Shown: in pieces, positions 12,407 to 22,561 of the stretch
Layout of the letters: every line of letters starts with the position of its first letter
How positions within the stretch are numbered: the first letter of the stretch is position 1
Assembly: GCA_008477525.1 (NCBI GenBank)
Contig: SPDT01000006.1
Coordinates: 4,243,501 to 4,307,500, forward strand
DNA from: Hypomyces perniciosus
Lineage: Eukaryota > Ascomycota > Sordariomycetes > Hypocreales > Hypocreaceae
DNA: 64,000 nt
Direction of reading: 5' to 3'
The notes under the pieces: model-generated
What the model was told of the DNA's origin: nothing
The model's input: the letters and a program-made list of their open reading frames with translations, nothing else
Databases searched by the model: none
Translations under genes and position numbers: made by a program

Positions 12407-13676
12407 TGGGACAGGAAATTCGGACGGTCTGGTGGGATTTCCTTGATACTCCCAGACGCACAGGTTTGGAGTGTCGGCGATGCCTTTCAAGAGCTCCTTG
12501 TCAGGACCCTCTAGAAAATCTTGGGGTGTGGTGTTGGCAGCCTATGGTGGCGCAGGCTTAGCCAATCAAGGGTGTTGAGGAATGTATGTTGTTCCGCTCC
12601 AGGGCCCCTCCACCTCCTTTCACAAGCAGCTTCATATCTTCGTTGACCTACATACGAGTACTCGTACATGGAGATTGTGGATAGTATGTGGTATAAAAGA
12701 CATGGTTTTGAGAACGTCACAATTGATTATATGTTCTAATTGTATGGATGTTGTTTCCATTGAAACAAGGGATATGTTGCATGAGAACACTGCTATAACC
12801 ACAGAATTATGGTTGCATGCCCCAATTATACTTTGCACACTGGAGATGTGACATTAATCAGCTAAACTGGTAACATGAGTTAACACCAAACGACTGGACT
12901 AAAATGTAGTAGTATTCCATTCAACTCTAACAGGGAAGAAGCTTAATGTCAGAATTGTAAAAGTTTGTGGCTATGAAAACTAGAGCTGCAAGCGAATGAG
13001 ATTCTGTTGGTAGAATGAGACGTCAACTTGGGACAAGCATCATGATGCTAAATACTAGGCACCAATAGTTTATATCGGAGAATCGTCTATTCCAGATGTC
13101 GGATGTACAAAAACTCATTGGTTTCAGAGTTCAAATGGCCACATACTAAAAATGGGTCTCTACTGTTTCCGGCTGCACCCCAGACAAGGAACTAATAGTA
13201 TCGACTAATAAGAGGAACACACCACCAAAGCTCCAAACCGCGCGCCGGCTCGTCAAATCGCTGCCTCGTGGCTCTGCCGAGTGAGTTTGCTCGTGGCGTC
13301 ATTTCCTTTTTTCTCTTCTCCCTCCTTCTCTCTCTCCCTCCTCATCACATCCTCCAATCACCCTTTATCCACACCTCCTGGCTATTTTTATCCCCAACAG
13401 CAAACATTGCGACACAGTCCCGTCTTTGCTTTGACAAGCGCATCCATACGATACGATACAATTGCGCGCGCGCCTCTCAGAGCTCTCAGGCCATCGCTCT
13501 CTCGTACCCGCGCCTGCCAACACTTGCTCGCCGAGGTCGCACCTCCCTATCGCAATGGTTCCCCAGCCTTGTGAGTCCTATCTTTTGCCTTTCTGTGTTT
13601 CTCCCTTGCGTTCCAATTGCTCTTCCATTCTTTCACCACTACAACTCCCCCTGCGCCAGCCATCATCACCATCATC
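12407..13676. promoter_or_regulatory. Divergent promoter region, CCT8 / HMG-box gene
   Basis: A 1.27 kb region between two divergent starts. A strong pyrimidine tract (about 13298-13360) precedes the HMG-box gene. An ATG at 13555 followed by a plausible intron (13571-13659) would add 11 in-frame residues to that protein. No other gene is recognised. Confidence 0.55.
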
Positions 13677-14650
13677 ATGCCTCCCAAGAGAAAGTTTGCT
13701 GAAACGGACATCGACACAGCCGCCGTTCCTCCCTCGCTACCTCCCTCTGTCGAGGAGGCCTATCGGCGGAAGTGTGTGCAACTCAAGAACCGTACCAACG
13801 AAGTCGAAGATGCCAACGACGCCGCCAGACTCCGCCTGGCCCGTATAAAACGCCAGGTCGAGAAGCTCAGGATAGAGCGAGCCTTCCTGCTCGAGCAGCT
13901 AGCTAAGCGCACCAGCACGAACGTAGAAGACTCAGAGGGCAGCCCGAGTCCCCCTCCAACGGTATGCTGCAGCCCTCTACAATCACGACCTTGATACACG
14001 GCGCGGCTGGCCATGTTGTTTGCCCTTGCAACCCTCGCTCACCCCCGGTTGCCCCGTGTTCAAACCCCCTTAAATCGCTTTTCAGTGTTGATACTTGTGC
14101 AATGGAACAGGCGACCACCTTCTTCGACAACCCCCCGAGTGAACCAAGTGCTAACCCCCGAAAGCCCAAGGACAAGCCCCTGCGGATAAAGAAGGGCCAC
14201 CGCAAATCCACCGCTACGGGCGACGGCGAAGCCAAAGGCAGTGCTGCCAACCCGCCACACTCTCCAACCTCAGAGACCAACTCTCAAGCCAAGGGCTCCC
14301 GGACCAACGGTGTCAGCAAGTCCAAAGAACCCAAGAACCCTTTCGAGCTTTACTGCGAGGATGCGCGGCCAGCCCTTGAGGCTAAAAACAAGGATGGTGG
14401 CGACATCAACATTGATGAGGAGCTTGCGCGCGGGTGGGAGGAGCTGCCAGAGGCAGAGAAGGACGAGGTCCTAGCCAAGTACGAACAGCTAGTTAAGTCT
14501 CGGGAGGAAAAGGCTACCGACGCTGAGAATGAGACGCCCAAGAAGGCCGTCAAGACCGAAGACAAGGCTGAGGCGCACGACGACGATATTGAGATGGTTA
14601 ACTACGATACTGAGGACCAAGAAACCCAGGACAAGGACGGTGATGATTAA
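13677..14650 (+). CDS. HMG-box, coiled-coil chromatin protein; probable INO80 subunit (Nhp10/Nht1-like)
   Basis: Exons 13677-13961 and 14111-14650, 274 residues. The N-terminal half has a basic coiled coil (YRRKCVQLKNR ... RIKRQVEKLRIERAFLLEQL) that resembles the metazoan INO80 subunit TFPT. The C-terminal half has a degenerate HMG box (KNPFELYCEDARPALEAK ... GWEELPEAEKDEVLAKYEQL) followed by an acidic tail, as in yeast Nhp10 and fission yeast Nht1. A role in INO80 nucleosome remodelling is inference from that architecture. The 149 bp intron has a GTATGC donor and preserves phase. An upstream in-frame exon (13555-13570) spliced to 13660 would give the N-terminus MVPQPSIITII before the start used here. 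Confidence 0.75.
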
Positions 14651-15013
14651 AAGCAGTAACGGGTGACTGGGCGTGCGGGACATTATGAGGCAGGCGTTCT
14701 TACGGCAGGAATAATGAAGGTCATTATATCAGGGACCCATCTAATTCAGAGCAAATCCGGAAACGTGTAAAGAGGGAGTAAGAAACAATGTATTGATGCT
14801 TCCATATCCGATCATACTCTTACGGGAAGGAAGTCATGGATGGGGCGTGATATCTGATATGTGTGTGCTCTGAAGCCTTGTGTATCTAGTTAGAGTGTGT
14901 TTATTGAGCATAAGAATGGTTCGGGTTGGTTTCCCTTTTCATGATTAACACCTGTACTCGCTATCCAATCAAGTGTGCTGCCAAAATTCAACATGAATGT
15001 CCAGAAACGCTGT
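14651..15013. other. Convergent 3' intergenic region
   Basis: 3' flanks of the HMG-box gene and the DUF155 gene. Nothing recognisable. Confidence 0.6.
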
Positions 15014-16769
15014 TTAGACTTCCCCAACATAAAGATCCACAATGATATTCACCACGGCCACCAAAATCTCCATGGCTATTAGCACAATAACTATTCCTAT
15101 CGTTAGCCCGCTTATCCAGTCAACATTCATGTTTCAAGACTTACCAATCCATTCCAGTTTCTCGCCATGGCCGTGGCTCAGCTGATCTTTCAGCACCGCG
15201 AGCAAGTCGGCAATGACATCCAGCCGCTCTGTCAGAAGTCCTACACGCTGATCCATCTCTAGATAACTCCTGACAGCCTGGTAGACGGGCTCCAATTGGG
15301 GTTCTACCCAGAACAGCTCAGGGGTGTCGAGCACGGAGCCGTTGAGATGGATATTGATGCGGAGAATGAAAAGCTCGCCGATTTGCATGTTGATTTGAGA
15401 TCGGTTCAGTGCAATCTTACCAGTCAAGGCAATCTGTGTGGGAATGTCCTTGCAGGTATCAATAGTAGATGCAATCAACTCCTCAAAAAGCGAGGTCTGA
15501 GTCCTTGTTAGCAAGCCTGTCAGATGAATCATACAGTATATGTTAGCTTACCTTGACGCTCTGAGCTAGAGCATGAGAAATTGCAAGTTTAGTCATGTAA
15601 TTGTTCTTGTCCCTCAACGTGATGAAGTCGTTGTATATCCGCGCCTGGTATTCCCTGGTGTAGTAAAAGTTGAAGTGCTCCGTCTCGACGTCATCGGGGG
15701 CAAGCTTCTCCAGCTCGAACTTGGATATATCCTTTAATAGTCTTGCCTCTTGGACTTCTGACATACCCCAAATAACCACCACGCCGTAATCAAACAGGAA
15801 GACTTCCGGTGTATGCACTTGAATGTCAAAGTCCGGGATACTGTCTTCTATGGACACATCACCTGGCATACTTGGCCCTAGCAGTTCCTCACTAGGCAAC
15901 TGGCTAGCTTCATGTTGATCATTTATGGTGAACCCTTCTCCATAGCCCGAATCATGTTTGTCCGGTTGCAAGCTCCGGATCTCTTTCCGGCGTTCTTCAC
16001 CGTCCATTGCCCCACTCCCTGTTGAATGCCGTCTCTCGTAGGTCTGGACAGGGTCTTCATGGTTCCGTAACGGTTTGCCGTACATGTAGGGAGTGTATAT
16101 GCACTCATCGATAAGCTTCGGGTTCGCGCCTCGGGACTTGCCTCGCCCTTTGAGGAAGCGCATTAGGCCGTCCATTTCATATCGATTCGCGGTGCAGTAT
16201 GCCGTGACGCGTGGCAGCCGATCTCGATCCGCCTTGCCCAACCTCGCAGCATCTCTCCTCGCTGTCGGATCTTTGATTCGTGTGTATTGAGAGTAGACAT
16301 CTCTCCCGCTCTCCTCGTCCTCCCCGTCTTCAAAGTCAGGATTGGGCAGGAGCTTGAGCTTCTCTGTCTTCTTGGTGCTTCTCTGCGGGCCAATCTTTGG
16401 TCCCAACTGCGATGACATCACTGTAGGGACAGCTCCCTGACTGTTTCGCCTCCGGAGCTTGTTGTTTAAGACCGCCAGCATCGGTGGGCCGCTGAGGCTG
16501 CTACTGGCGCCTGTGGCACTGTGACTCGTGTTGACCGACACATGGTGATGGTTCTTCGACTGGTGACGGGGATCAGGCGAGATGGTTCTCGTGACTGGAT
16601 TGGCACTGAAAGTAACGGTTCGCGGGGGCTTCGTTCGGTGCTCGGCAGGCTGGAGCAGAGGAGTGCTCTCGTTGGCACTTCTGTCCGTTGCGTCGTTGTT
16701 TGACTGCATGTTTGTTCGTATCGGAGCAGGGACAAGGGACGTCGGCTCCAGGGACTGGCGATGCGCCAC
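15014..16769 (-). CDS. RMD1/RMD8-family (DUF155) membrane protein
   Basis: Exons 16769-15552, 15496-15145 and 15090-15014, 548 residues. The N-terminal third is disordered and basic; DUF155 follows (VTAYCTANRYEMDGLMRFL, then EVFLFDYGVVVIWGMSEVQE and FNFYYTREYQARIYNDFI). The C-terminus continues RLDVIADLLAVLKDQLSHGH and ends in a hydrophobic segment (VIVLIAMEILVAVVNIIV), the usual single tail anchor of the family. Yeast Rmd1/Rmd8 are needed for meiotic nuclear division, and fission yeast relatives bind the SUN protein Sad1; mitochondrial paralogues also exist. The disordered N-terminus fits the Rmd8 branch better. The tail anchor appears only when the last 54 bp intron is removed. A second Met (NMQSNND) lies 20 residues in. 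Confidence 0.9.
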
Positions 16770-17337
16770 TCAAGATCAATTGAGCTTCGAATTTTCCATC
16801 CGAAGCGCTGATCTTGCGAGGGAAGAAGCAAAGGCTGCGAAGCTCAATAAACGAGCCAGCTAGTGATGAAGTTCAAGCAAAATTTGTTGTTTTTTGGAAG
16901 TTTGTACGGATCAGTGGAGGGAGCATAAACAATTGACGCTTGATGACGGAGATCAACCAACTTTTCCCAATTCAGGCCAAACCAACAGCAGTCCCGAATC
17001 CACCAAAAGCGCTAACGCCTTAGCGACTTTCGACTGCTGGAGCTTCTGCGGGGCCGCTTTCGTCAGTGGGAAAGGGAAATAGTTGTAGGTTATTAATCCA
17101 TACGCTTCTTAAGAACATGTGATTGAAGATGCTTCCCTTCATCGGATCTTGGTTTCAATATGCACGGAAATGTTTATTTTTGCTATTTTCGTAAGTGTCA
17201 CAGTCACACTTGTGGAAAATCCATCTCACAGATGTGCCGTACAGTTAGTAAAACAAAACATGCTATTATCTAGAAACACAACAATATTGACGGGCAAGCA
17301 AACCAAGCAAACCAAGCTAACATAAAAACAGCCCAAA
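16770..17337. other. Intergenic region upstream of the DUF155 gene
   Basis: Promoter of the DUF155 gene and 3' flank of the next gene, both on the minus strand. No recognised gene. Confidence 0.55.
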
Positions 17338-18833
17338 TCACTTGTCCTGAATCTTGACTTCAATCTTGAATCCGCCATTATTCACTCGATCAACGTAGCC
17401 CTGTCCCAGGCAGCATGGGGTATAGAAGCCTCCGTCCAAATCGGGATCATCCTCCAAGATGGTCAATGCCGCCTCGCTGGCGAACATTGCAGTCACTGTG
17501 CAAGGTCAATACCAAGTTCCAAGGACGCTATCTTTTTTCGAAATCCACTTACCGAGGTACATGCCGCCATAGAACCACGCTCGGCAGTAAGCCTGCTTGT
17601 CAGATGGAACATCCGTATCAGGGTTGGCGATAGCACGGTATTCAACCTCCTCCCGTTCCGTCGCTTCTCTTGGCGCGCCAGAACCTGGTGGAATAACGAA
17701 TTTCTTTGCCAGAGTCCTGACAGGAGGGGCAAGGGCAAGCAGGGTCGTGGCAAAGATCAACACCCAATGCATGGCAACGCCATGGAGCCAGTTTCGAACC
17801 TTGTGAACTCCGACCCAGCGGAAGTTGGGCCCGTAAAATTCATCCTTTCGGCTCGGTATCTGGGACAGAAGACCCCATGAACGTTCAACCTGTGATCTAT
17901 CTACCGACCCCATGACGCTTGTAGTAACCATGCCGAGGTTGCGAACATTGTGAACGCCAAAGATCATCTGCCAAATGGACATTGGAGTCCTCTTGGGCTC
18001 TGCTGGATGTGGGACAGGAGAGAAAGCGAATGCCTTGCCAGCTTCCTTGAACTCATTCAAGCTGAAGTGATCGAAGACAGCGAGTGCGCTTGCAAGCGTG
18101 CCACCGGAAGGCGCTGCGCTACGTAATTGTTAGTATGTAAATGTTGCCAAAAAATCACGATATAACTTACTGGAGCTTGTGAAGAGAAAAGGTAACATCC
18201 CGGGTCTTAGCACCCAGCTGCTCTCGGAGACAGCCAGCCAGAGCCCAGGTGCAAAGGTCCGCAGGTGCAGAATCGAAACCAGTCTGGGGGATCACGATGG
18301 CACCGCTTGCCTTGGCCGCCTTCTCGTATTTCTTGATCATGCTGTAAACCCAGGTAAACTCGCCGGTGATGTCGAGGTAGTGAGTGCCATGAGCTACACA
18401 TGCTTTGACGACAGGTTCACCATATAGACAATAGGGACCAACGGCAGTGATCAAAATAAACGTCTTCTTTACCAAGATATCCAATTCCTTGTCATCATTA
18501 ACATTGACAACCTCGATTGCTAGTTTCAAGTCAGCCCATGTTCGATGATAATACGGGTGTAAGCCAGAGATGGTGACGGACCTGGTGGAGACCTGTCTGG
18601 ATTCAACTTGCTGCACTCATTAACCACGGCTTGCAGCTTAGTTTCTGAGCGACCGGCAACAGCCCATTTCAGGTTAGTCGGGAGGCTCTTGGCGATATAC
18701 TCGGCCGTTAATTGACCAGTGTACCCTGAGATAATATGAGCATTGTTTGACGACACTCTTGTACATGTGTGTTTATACCAGTGGCGCCAAGCACGACCAA
18801 GTCGTACTGGCGATTATGCTTCTTGAACGGCAT
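17338..18833 (-). CDS. Saccharopine dehydrogenase-like oxidoreductase (SCCPDH family)
   Basis: Exons 18833-18779, 18725-18582, 18519-18171, 18118-17553 and 17495-17338, 423 residues. The N-terminal Rossmann motif (VVLGATGYTGQL) straddles the first intron. Then come AVAGRSETKLQAVV, TAVGPYCLYGEPVV and the ITGE and PQTGFDSAPADL segments typical of the SCCPDH/trans-acting enoyl reductase group. A hydrophobic stretch (VAMHWVLIFATTLLALAP) suggests membrane or lipid-droplet association, as reported for the human protein. It is unlikely to be the lysine-pathway saccharopine dehydrogenase, and its substrate is unknown. The second intron has an unusual GTCCGT donor, chosen because it restores the family sequence (PPAIEVVNVNDD). 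Confidence 0.88.
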
Positions 18834-19139
18834 GACGATGAATCAAATGGCACGGCGAGAGGTGAGACAATAAGAGTAAGGCGATGTTGTTAAGAACCCA
18901 AAGCTTTGAAGAAGAGGTTTGTTATTGTTGGAGGAAAGATGAATTGGCCTAGATGGGTATGAAGTTCAAGTTATAGCTTAATCTACCATTCCTGCTAAAT
19001 CATAGCCCAAAGAAACATTTGCCCAAGTCACGCAAGCGTCTACAGCATTTCTGCGTGGTCGTGGTATGACACCAACTTGATGATCAGATCCGCGGGCGCT
19101 AGTCCGCAAATGTCACTTCCCAGATGTCAAATTTAATAG

Positions 19140-19145
19140 CACGTG
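19140..19145. promoter_or_regulatory. CACGTG E-box (Cbf1-type) upstream of eL43
   Basis: Perfect palindromic CACGTG about 190 bp before the eL43 start codon. Binding by a bHLH factor such as Cbf1 is inference. Confidence 0.5.
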
Positions 19146-19216
19146 ATATGACAGGTGACCCCGTTATCGATATGCCACTGGAAACAATTGATGGTGGGGG
19201 TTCGCTTGCCAGCGCT

Positions 19217-19232
19217 CACGTGCGTGCCCTAA
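19217..19232. promoter_or_regulatory. Composite CACGTG + CCCTAA element upstream of eL43
   Basis: CACGTG, four bases, then CCCTAA, about 105 bp before the start codon. In Candida albicans and other ascomycetes, ribosomal protein genes are controlled by Tbf1 (which recognises the telomere-like TTAGGG/CCCTAA) together with Cbf1 (CACGTG). The close spacing of both motifs at a ribosomal protein gene fits that model. Confidence 0.55.
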
Positions 19233-19335
19233 GGAAAATCACAACTCCAGCTTCCCAGCACATTTTTGGCGAGATCAGCTTCCAACCGAAGTCAAGCATC
19301 CAAACACCCGCCATCCCTCACACACATTCGTCAAG

Positions 19336-19993
19336 ATGACCAAGCGCACGAAGAAGGTCGGCGTGACGTACGTATCTCCAATCGATCCATCAGAATAATT
19401 GAAGCAGTGCTAACGTTGTTTGCAGCGGTAAATATGGTACCCGGTGAGTCTCGAAAATACCGTCAACCCATCCCAAACCCATCAACACCCGCCCCGACCC
19501 CGACGAAAGCGATCACGAGATGTTCTTTCCGCAGCTATCAGTCACGGCATTCCGCGACGCAATGTCTCGCTGTCGTGGATGCCGTCGGCGACCCATTGGG
19601 AGGACAACTTCAAATTGCTGGACACGACATCATCGAGAAGCAAGTTAGACGGGACTTTCGACTGACGTAGGATCATCACAGTTACGGTGCCTCCCTGCGA
19701 AAGCAGGTGAAGAAGATGGAAATCACCCAGCACGCCAAGTACACCTGCACCTTCTGCGGCAAGACCACCGTCCGAAGAAAGTCTGTCGGCATCTGGAACT
19801 GCAAGTCCTGCAAGCGAACCATTGCCGGCGGTGCCTACACTGTTGCGTACGTCTTTTTTTTTCACTCCCGGAGCGTGAAGCTACATATGAATTTGGAGGA
19901 CCGGAAATAACTGACCTGGGTTTCAACAGCACCGCTGCCGCCGCTGCCACGCGATCAACTCTCCGACGATTGAGGGAGATTGCTGAGGTTTAA
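19336..19993 (+). CDS. RPL43: 60S ribosomal protein eL43 (L37a)
   Basis: Exons 19336-19367, 19426-19443, 19682-19846 and 19930-19993, giving 92 residues, the exact family length. It is a zinc-ribbon protein of the large ribosomal subunit: CTFC and CKSC supply the four metal ligands ([15 protein letters not shown] ... [16 protein letters not shown]). The N-terminus is the expected [20 protein letters not shown]. The second exon is only 18 nt (GKYGTR) and lies between a 58 bp and a 238 bp intron. The 238 bp intron was inspected for a box C/D snoRNA and none was seen. Confidence 0.97.
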
Positions 19994-22561
19994 GGTGTTT
20001 GTTGGTGGAATGGCGGAGGTTTCGGCTTTGCTTTTCGGTCTGGTGTATGGGGAACATGGTTTGCGTGCATACACTACGAGTTGACGAAAAATGAACGTCG
20101 ACGCTCGATCTTTGGTCATAGACACCGGTCGATAAGCAATTAAGAAAAAGTTGCATTGTCTTGGGCCCCATTTATTGGTTCTTGGAGCACGTTTCGACTT
20201 CATTATATCGTGAGAGAGGAACTTGCAGGCTTCACGGTTGTCGAGTCGAACTATCAAGGTATCCGCAAGGTGATTCATTTAGGGAGAGATGACGAAGGGA
20301 CATCGATGGAACCTTGTCATCTTCGATTGACAACGACAAGGCTGACCGAGCGCCAAATTCGTCTAGTTCAGTTGACCAGGGTTGTGGATGACGCCGTTGT
20401 CATTCGTAGACGAGGCTTGGATACGGAGTAGTGATGGATACTGTTGCTGACGTGATCTCGATCGTGCGGTTCACCTGGGCAAACCATGATATAATTAATG
20501 CATCTTGATCCCGGAGACGCGATGCGACGGCCGTACATTCACAGGAGCCCAGGACACGGCGCAAATATCCAGGCGGGCGCTCAATGGTGATATGACACCA
20601 TCCTATAGGCCACATTCTACTTCGGTGTGACGGTGGTGAGATATTAAATTAGGCTGTAATATTCGGGGGACATCTTCGTCAATAATGATATCTGTGCACA
20701 CGCAATCATAACCGCACAACATTTGTCACAATCTATTAATGAATCAATGACTTGAGCGATTAAGAATGAACGTCCTAACGACCAAAAGTGCGAGGAAATG
20801 GGTGCAAGACATATCGGCGCAAAGAATGGACTGGACCTGTCATTGACTCACCATACAGTGCGGGATCCATAGCCTGACCACGGGTTCACTGGTAACCGGG
20901 AGTGGCCACGGAAACCGATCCATCAGTGGCACTGTTCATGCGATCAGGAGCGAAGAATTGACAGGGTGCGAGTGTGTGGGGTTCATTCGGTGTCACTAAT
21001 AAGTGATATGCTACGGAGTACATTTCATTACTACGGAGTACTACGTGTGTATTACGCCAGACTCAGATATGGTTCCTTGTATAGAGGCCACTATCACATA
21101 CCTTCGCCCTCCTGGTCGCCTAGTAGACGTCTAATAACCATGTATGTACGGAGTACGAAGTACGAGGCCAAGGGAGGCAACTGGCTACGACAAATCGGCT
21201 ACAGGAAATATGTCCGTTCTGACCATCTTCAAGGACGAATAATAGAGACACGTTCCATCCGTCCCGAACAGCCACTCGGATTTCTGCGCCCCTTCGGTCT
21301 CACGCATCTCTCTATCTGCTTCTGCGAGGATTCGGCGGCTCCGTGATAACCGGATATGCGATACGCAATAATACCACTACTCCCTCGTCCGGAGTACAGT
21401 CCATATTAGACTCAACAAGGTACCCAGTCATGTCGTAGGCTGGTGAGTGACCCGGAACCTAGTCAGCCCCAAAGGTGGCCTTGTGGTCACGCATTCAACC
21501 AATTGTACAATCATGCCGAGATGTTATGCTTGAGCCCATGCCCACATGGGGTCACACGTGAGGGCCATGGCGGTATTTGGGGGGGAAATATTCTCGTCGT
21601 TTTTGGCGTCACTCCGCACGGCACTGTCTGCAAGGAGGATGATAAGTGAATGTACTTCGTATACGTCTCGTTTTTGCTCCGGCTTCAAGTGCTACTGTAT
21701 TATTACCTGGTTGCCTTGGGCAGTAGTAGTATCCATGTAGCTTACGTTTTCATTGTCTCCTTTCGCAGTGTTGCAAGTTCTATATAAAGGTTCGAGCATG
21801 CATTTGCGAAATCCTGGCTCTAAGCAGAGGACTAAGGCATGGGTTGGTGCCTCTAATGCCTCTAATACCCCACTGTCCTCCAGCAGTGCCGCAGTGATCA
21901 CTAAGTGCAGACCCTTCTGAAACTGCCTGCCTACAGCGGCTCATCCCTCTCTTCCTTCCGGGTTCTCTTTCTCTTTCTCTCTCACACTCTCACTCACACT
22001 CTGTCCACCGCCTGGAAGACCTCTCACTCCATGTTTCTTCGTCGCCCGCCACCAGTGACCAGGCCAGTGACCAGGCGACCTCTGACCTCCATAGTGGAAA
22101 AGGCGTGGCGCTTTCAGCACTGTCGGCTCGCTGATTGGCCCCGCTCAGGCCCCTAACAGGCCTGCGCTAGTCGCCGAAAACCCGCCTTTCTAAACCTGCC
22201 TCTAGCTGAACTCTCCCTCCTTCAATTCTCTTGCCCTGGCTTTAGCTCTGGCTCTGCTGCTGGGAAACAATTTCTGTCAGGCCAGGTGCCTGGTTGGCCA
22301 CTGTACTCTGTACCTACACAGCACACAGCACACAGCACACACACAGAGCACCGTCCGTCCGCCCACCACCACCACTCAACCACTAATACATCATCACTCT
22401 TCAATAACCCAAGAAGCCCATTTTCCTCAACAGCACCCGCACACAAAAAAGAACGCTTCTCAAATTTTGCCCAAGCGTTGATTTCATCAAACTCGCTCGT
22501 TGTTGTCTTCTTTTTTACATGTTTCCATCCGGCCCAGACGTGTATTTTCGCAATCGACATC
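19994..22561. promoter_or_regulatory. Intergenic region upstream of the RING-PHD gene
   Basis: About 2.6 kb without a recognisable gene. The middle (20990-21400) carries several complete and partial GTAC-N3-GTAC elements, including two overlapping exact copies at 21146-21163. The right part (21930-22560) is a pyrimidine- and CA-rich promoter/leader with CTCT and CACA runs. Frames of up to 143 codons are scattered on both strands with no shared structure. Confidence 0.55.
21146..21163. repeat. Overlapping pair of GTAC-N3-GTAC elements
   Basis: GTACGGAGTAC (21146-21156) and GTACGAAGTAC (21153-21163) share a GTAC. They are part of the dispersed intergenic 11-mer family. Confidence 0.8.

Larger units (their letters stand above)
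18834..19335. promoter_or_regulatory. Divergent promoter, SCCPDH-like / eL43
   Basis: A 502 bp spacer between divergent starts. It contains two CACGTG boxes (19140-19145 and 19217-19222), the second next to a telomere-like CCCTAA (19227-19232). These are described separately. Confidence 0.6.

Noticed and set aside
19266..19670. 134-codon frame over eL43
   Set aside because: Runs through the first exons and introns of eL43 in another frame; explained by that gene.
19444..19681. snoRNA in the long eL43 intron
   Set aside because: No box C (RTGATGA) with a matching box D was seen; one CTGA near the end is better explained as the branch site.
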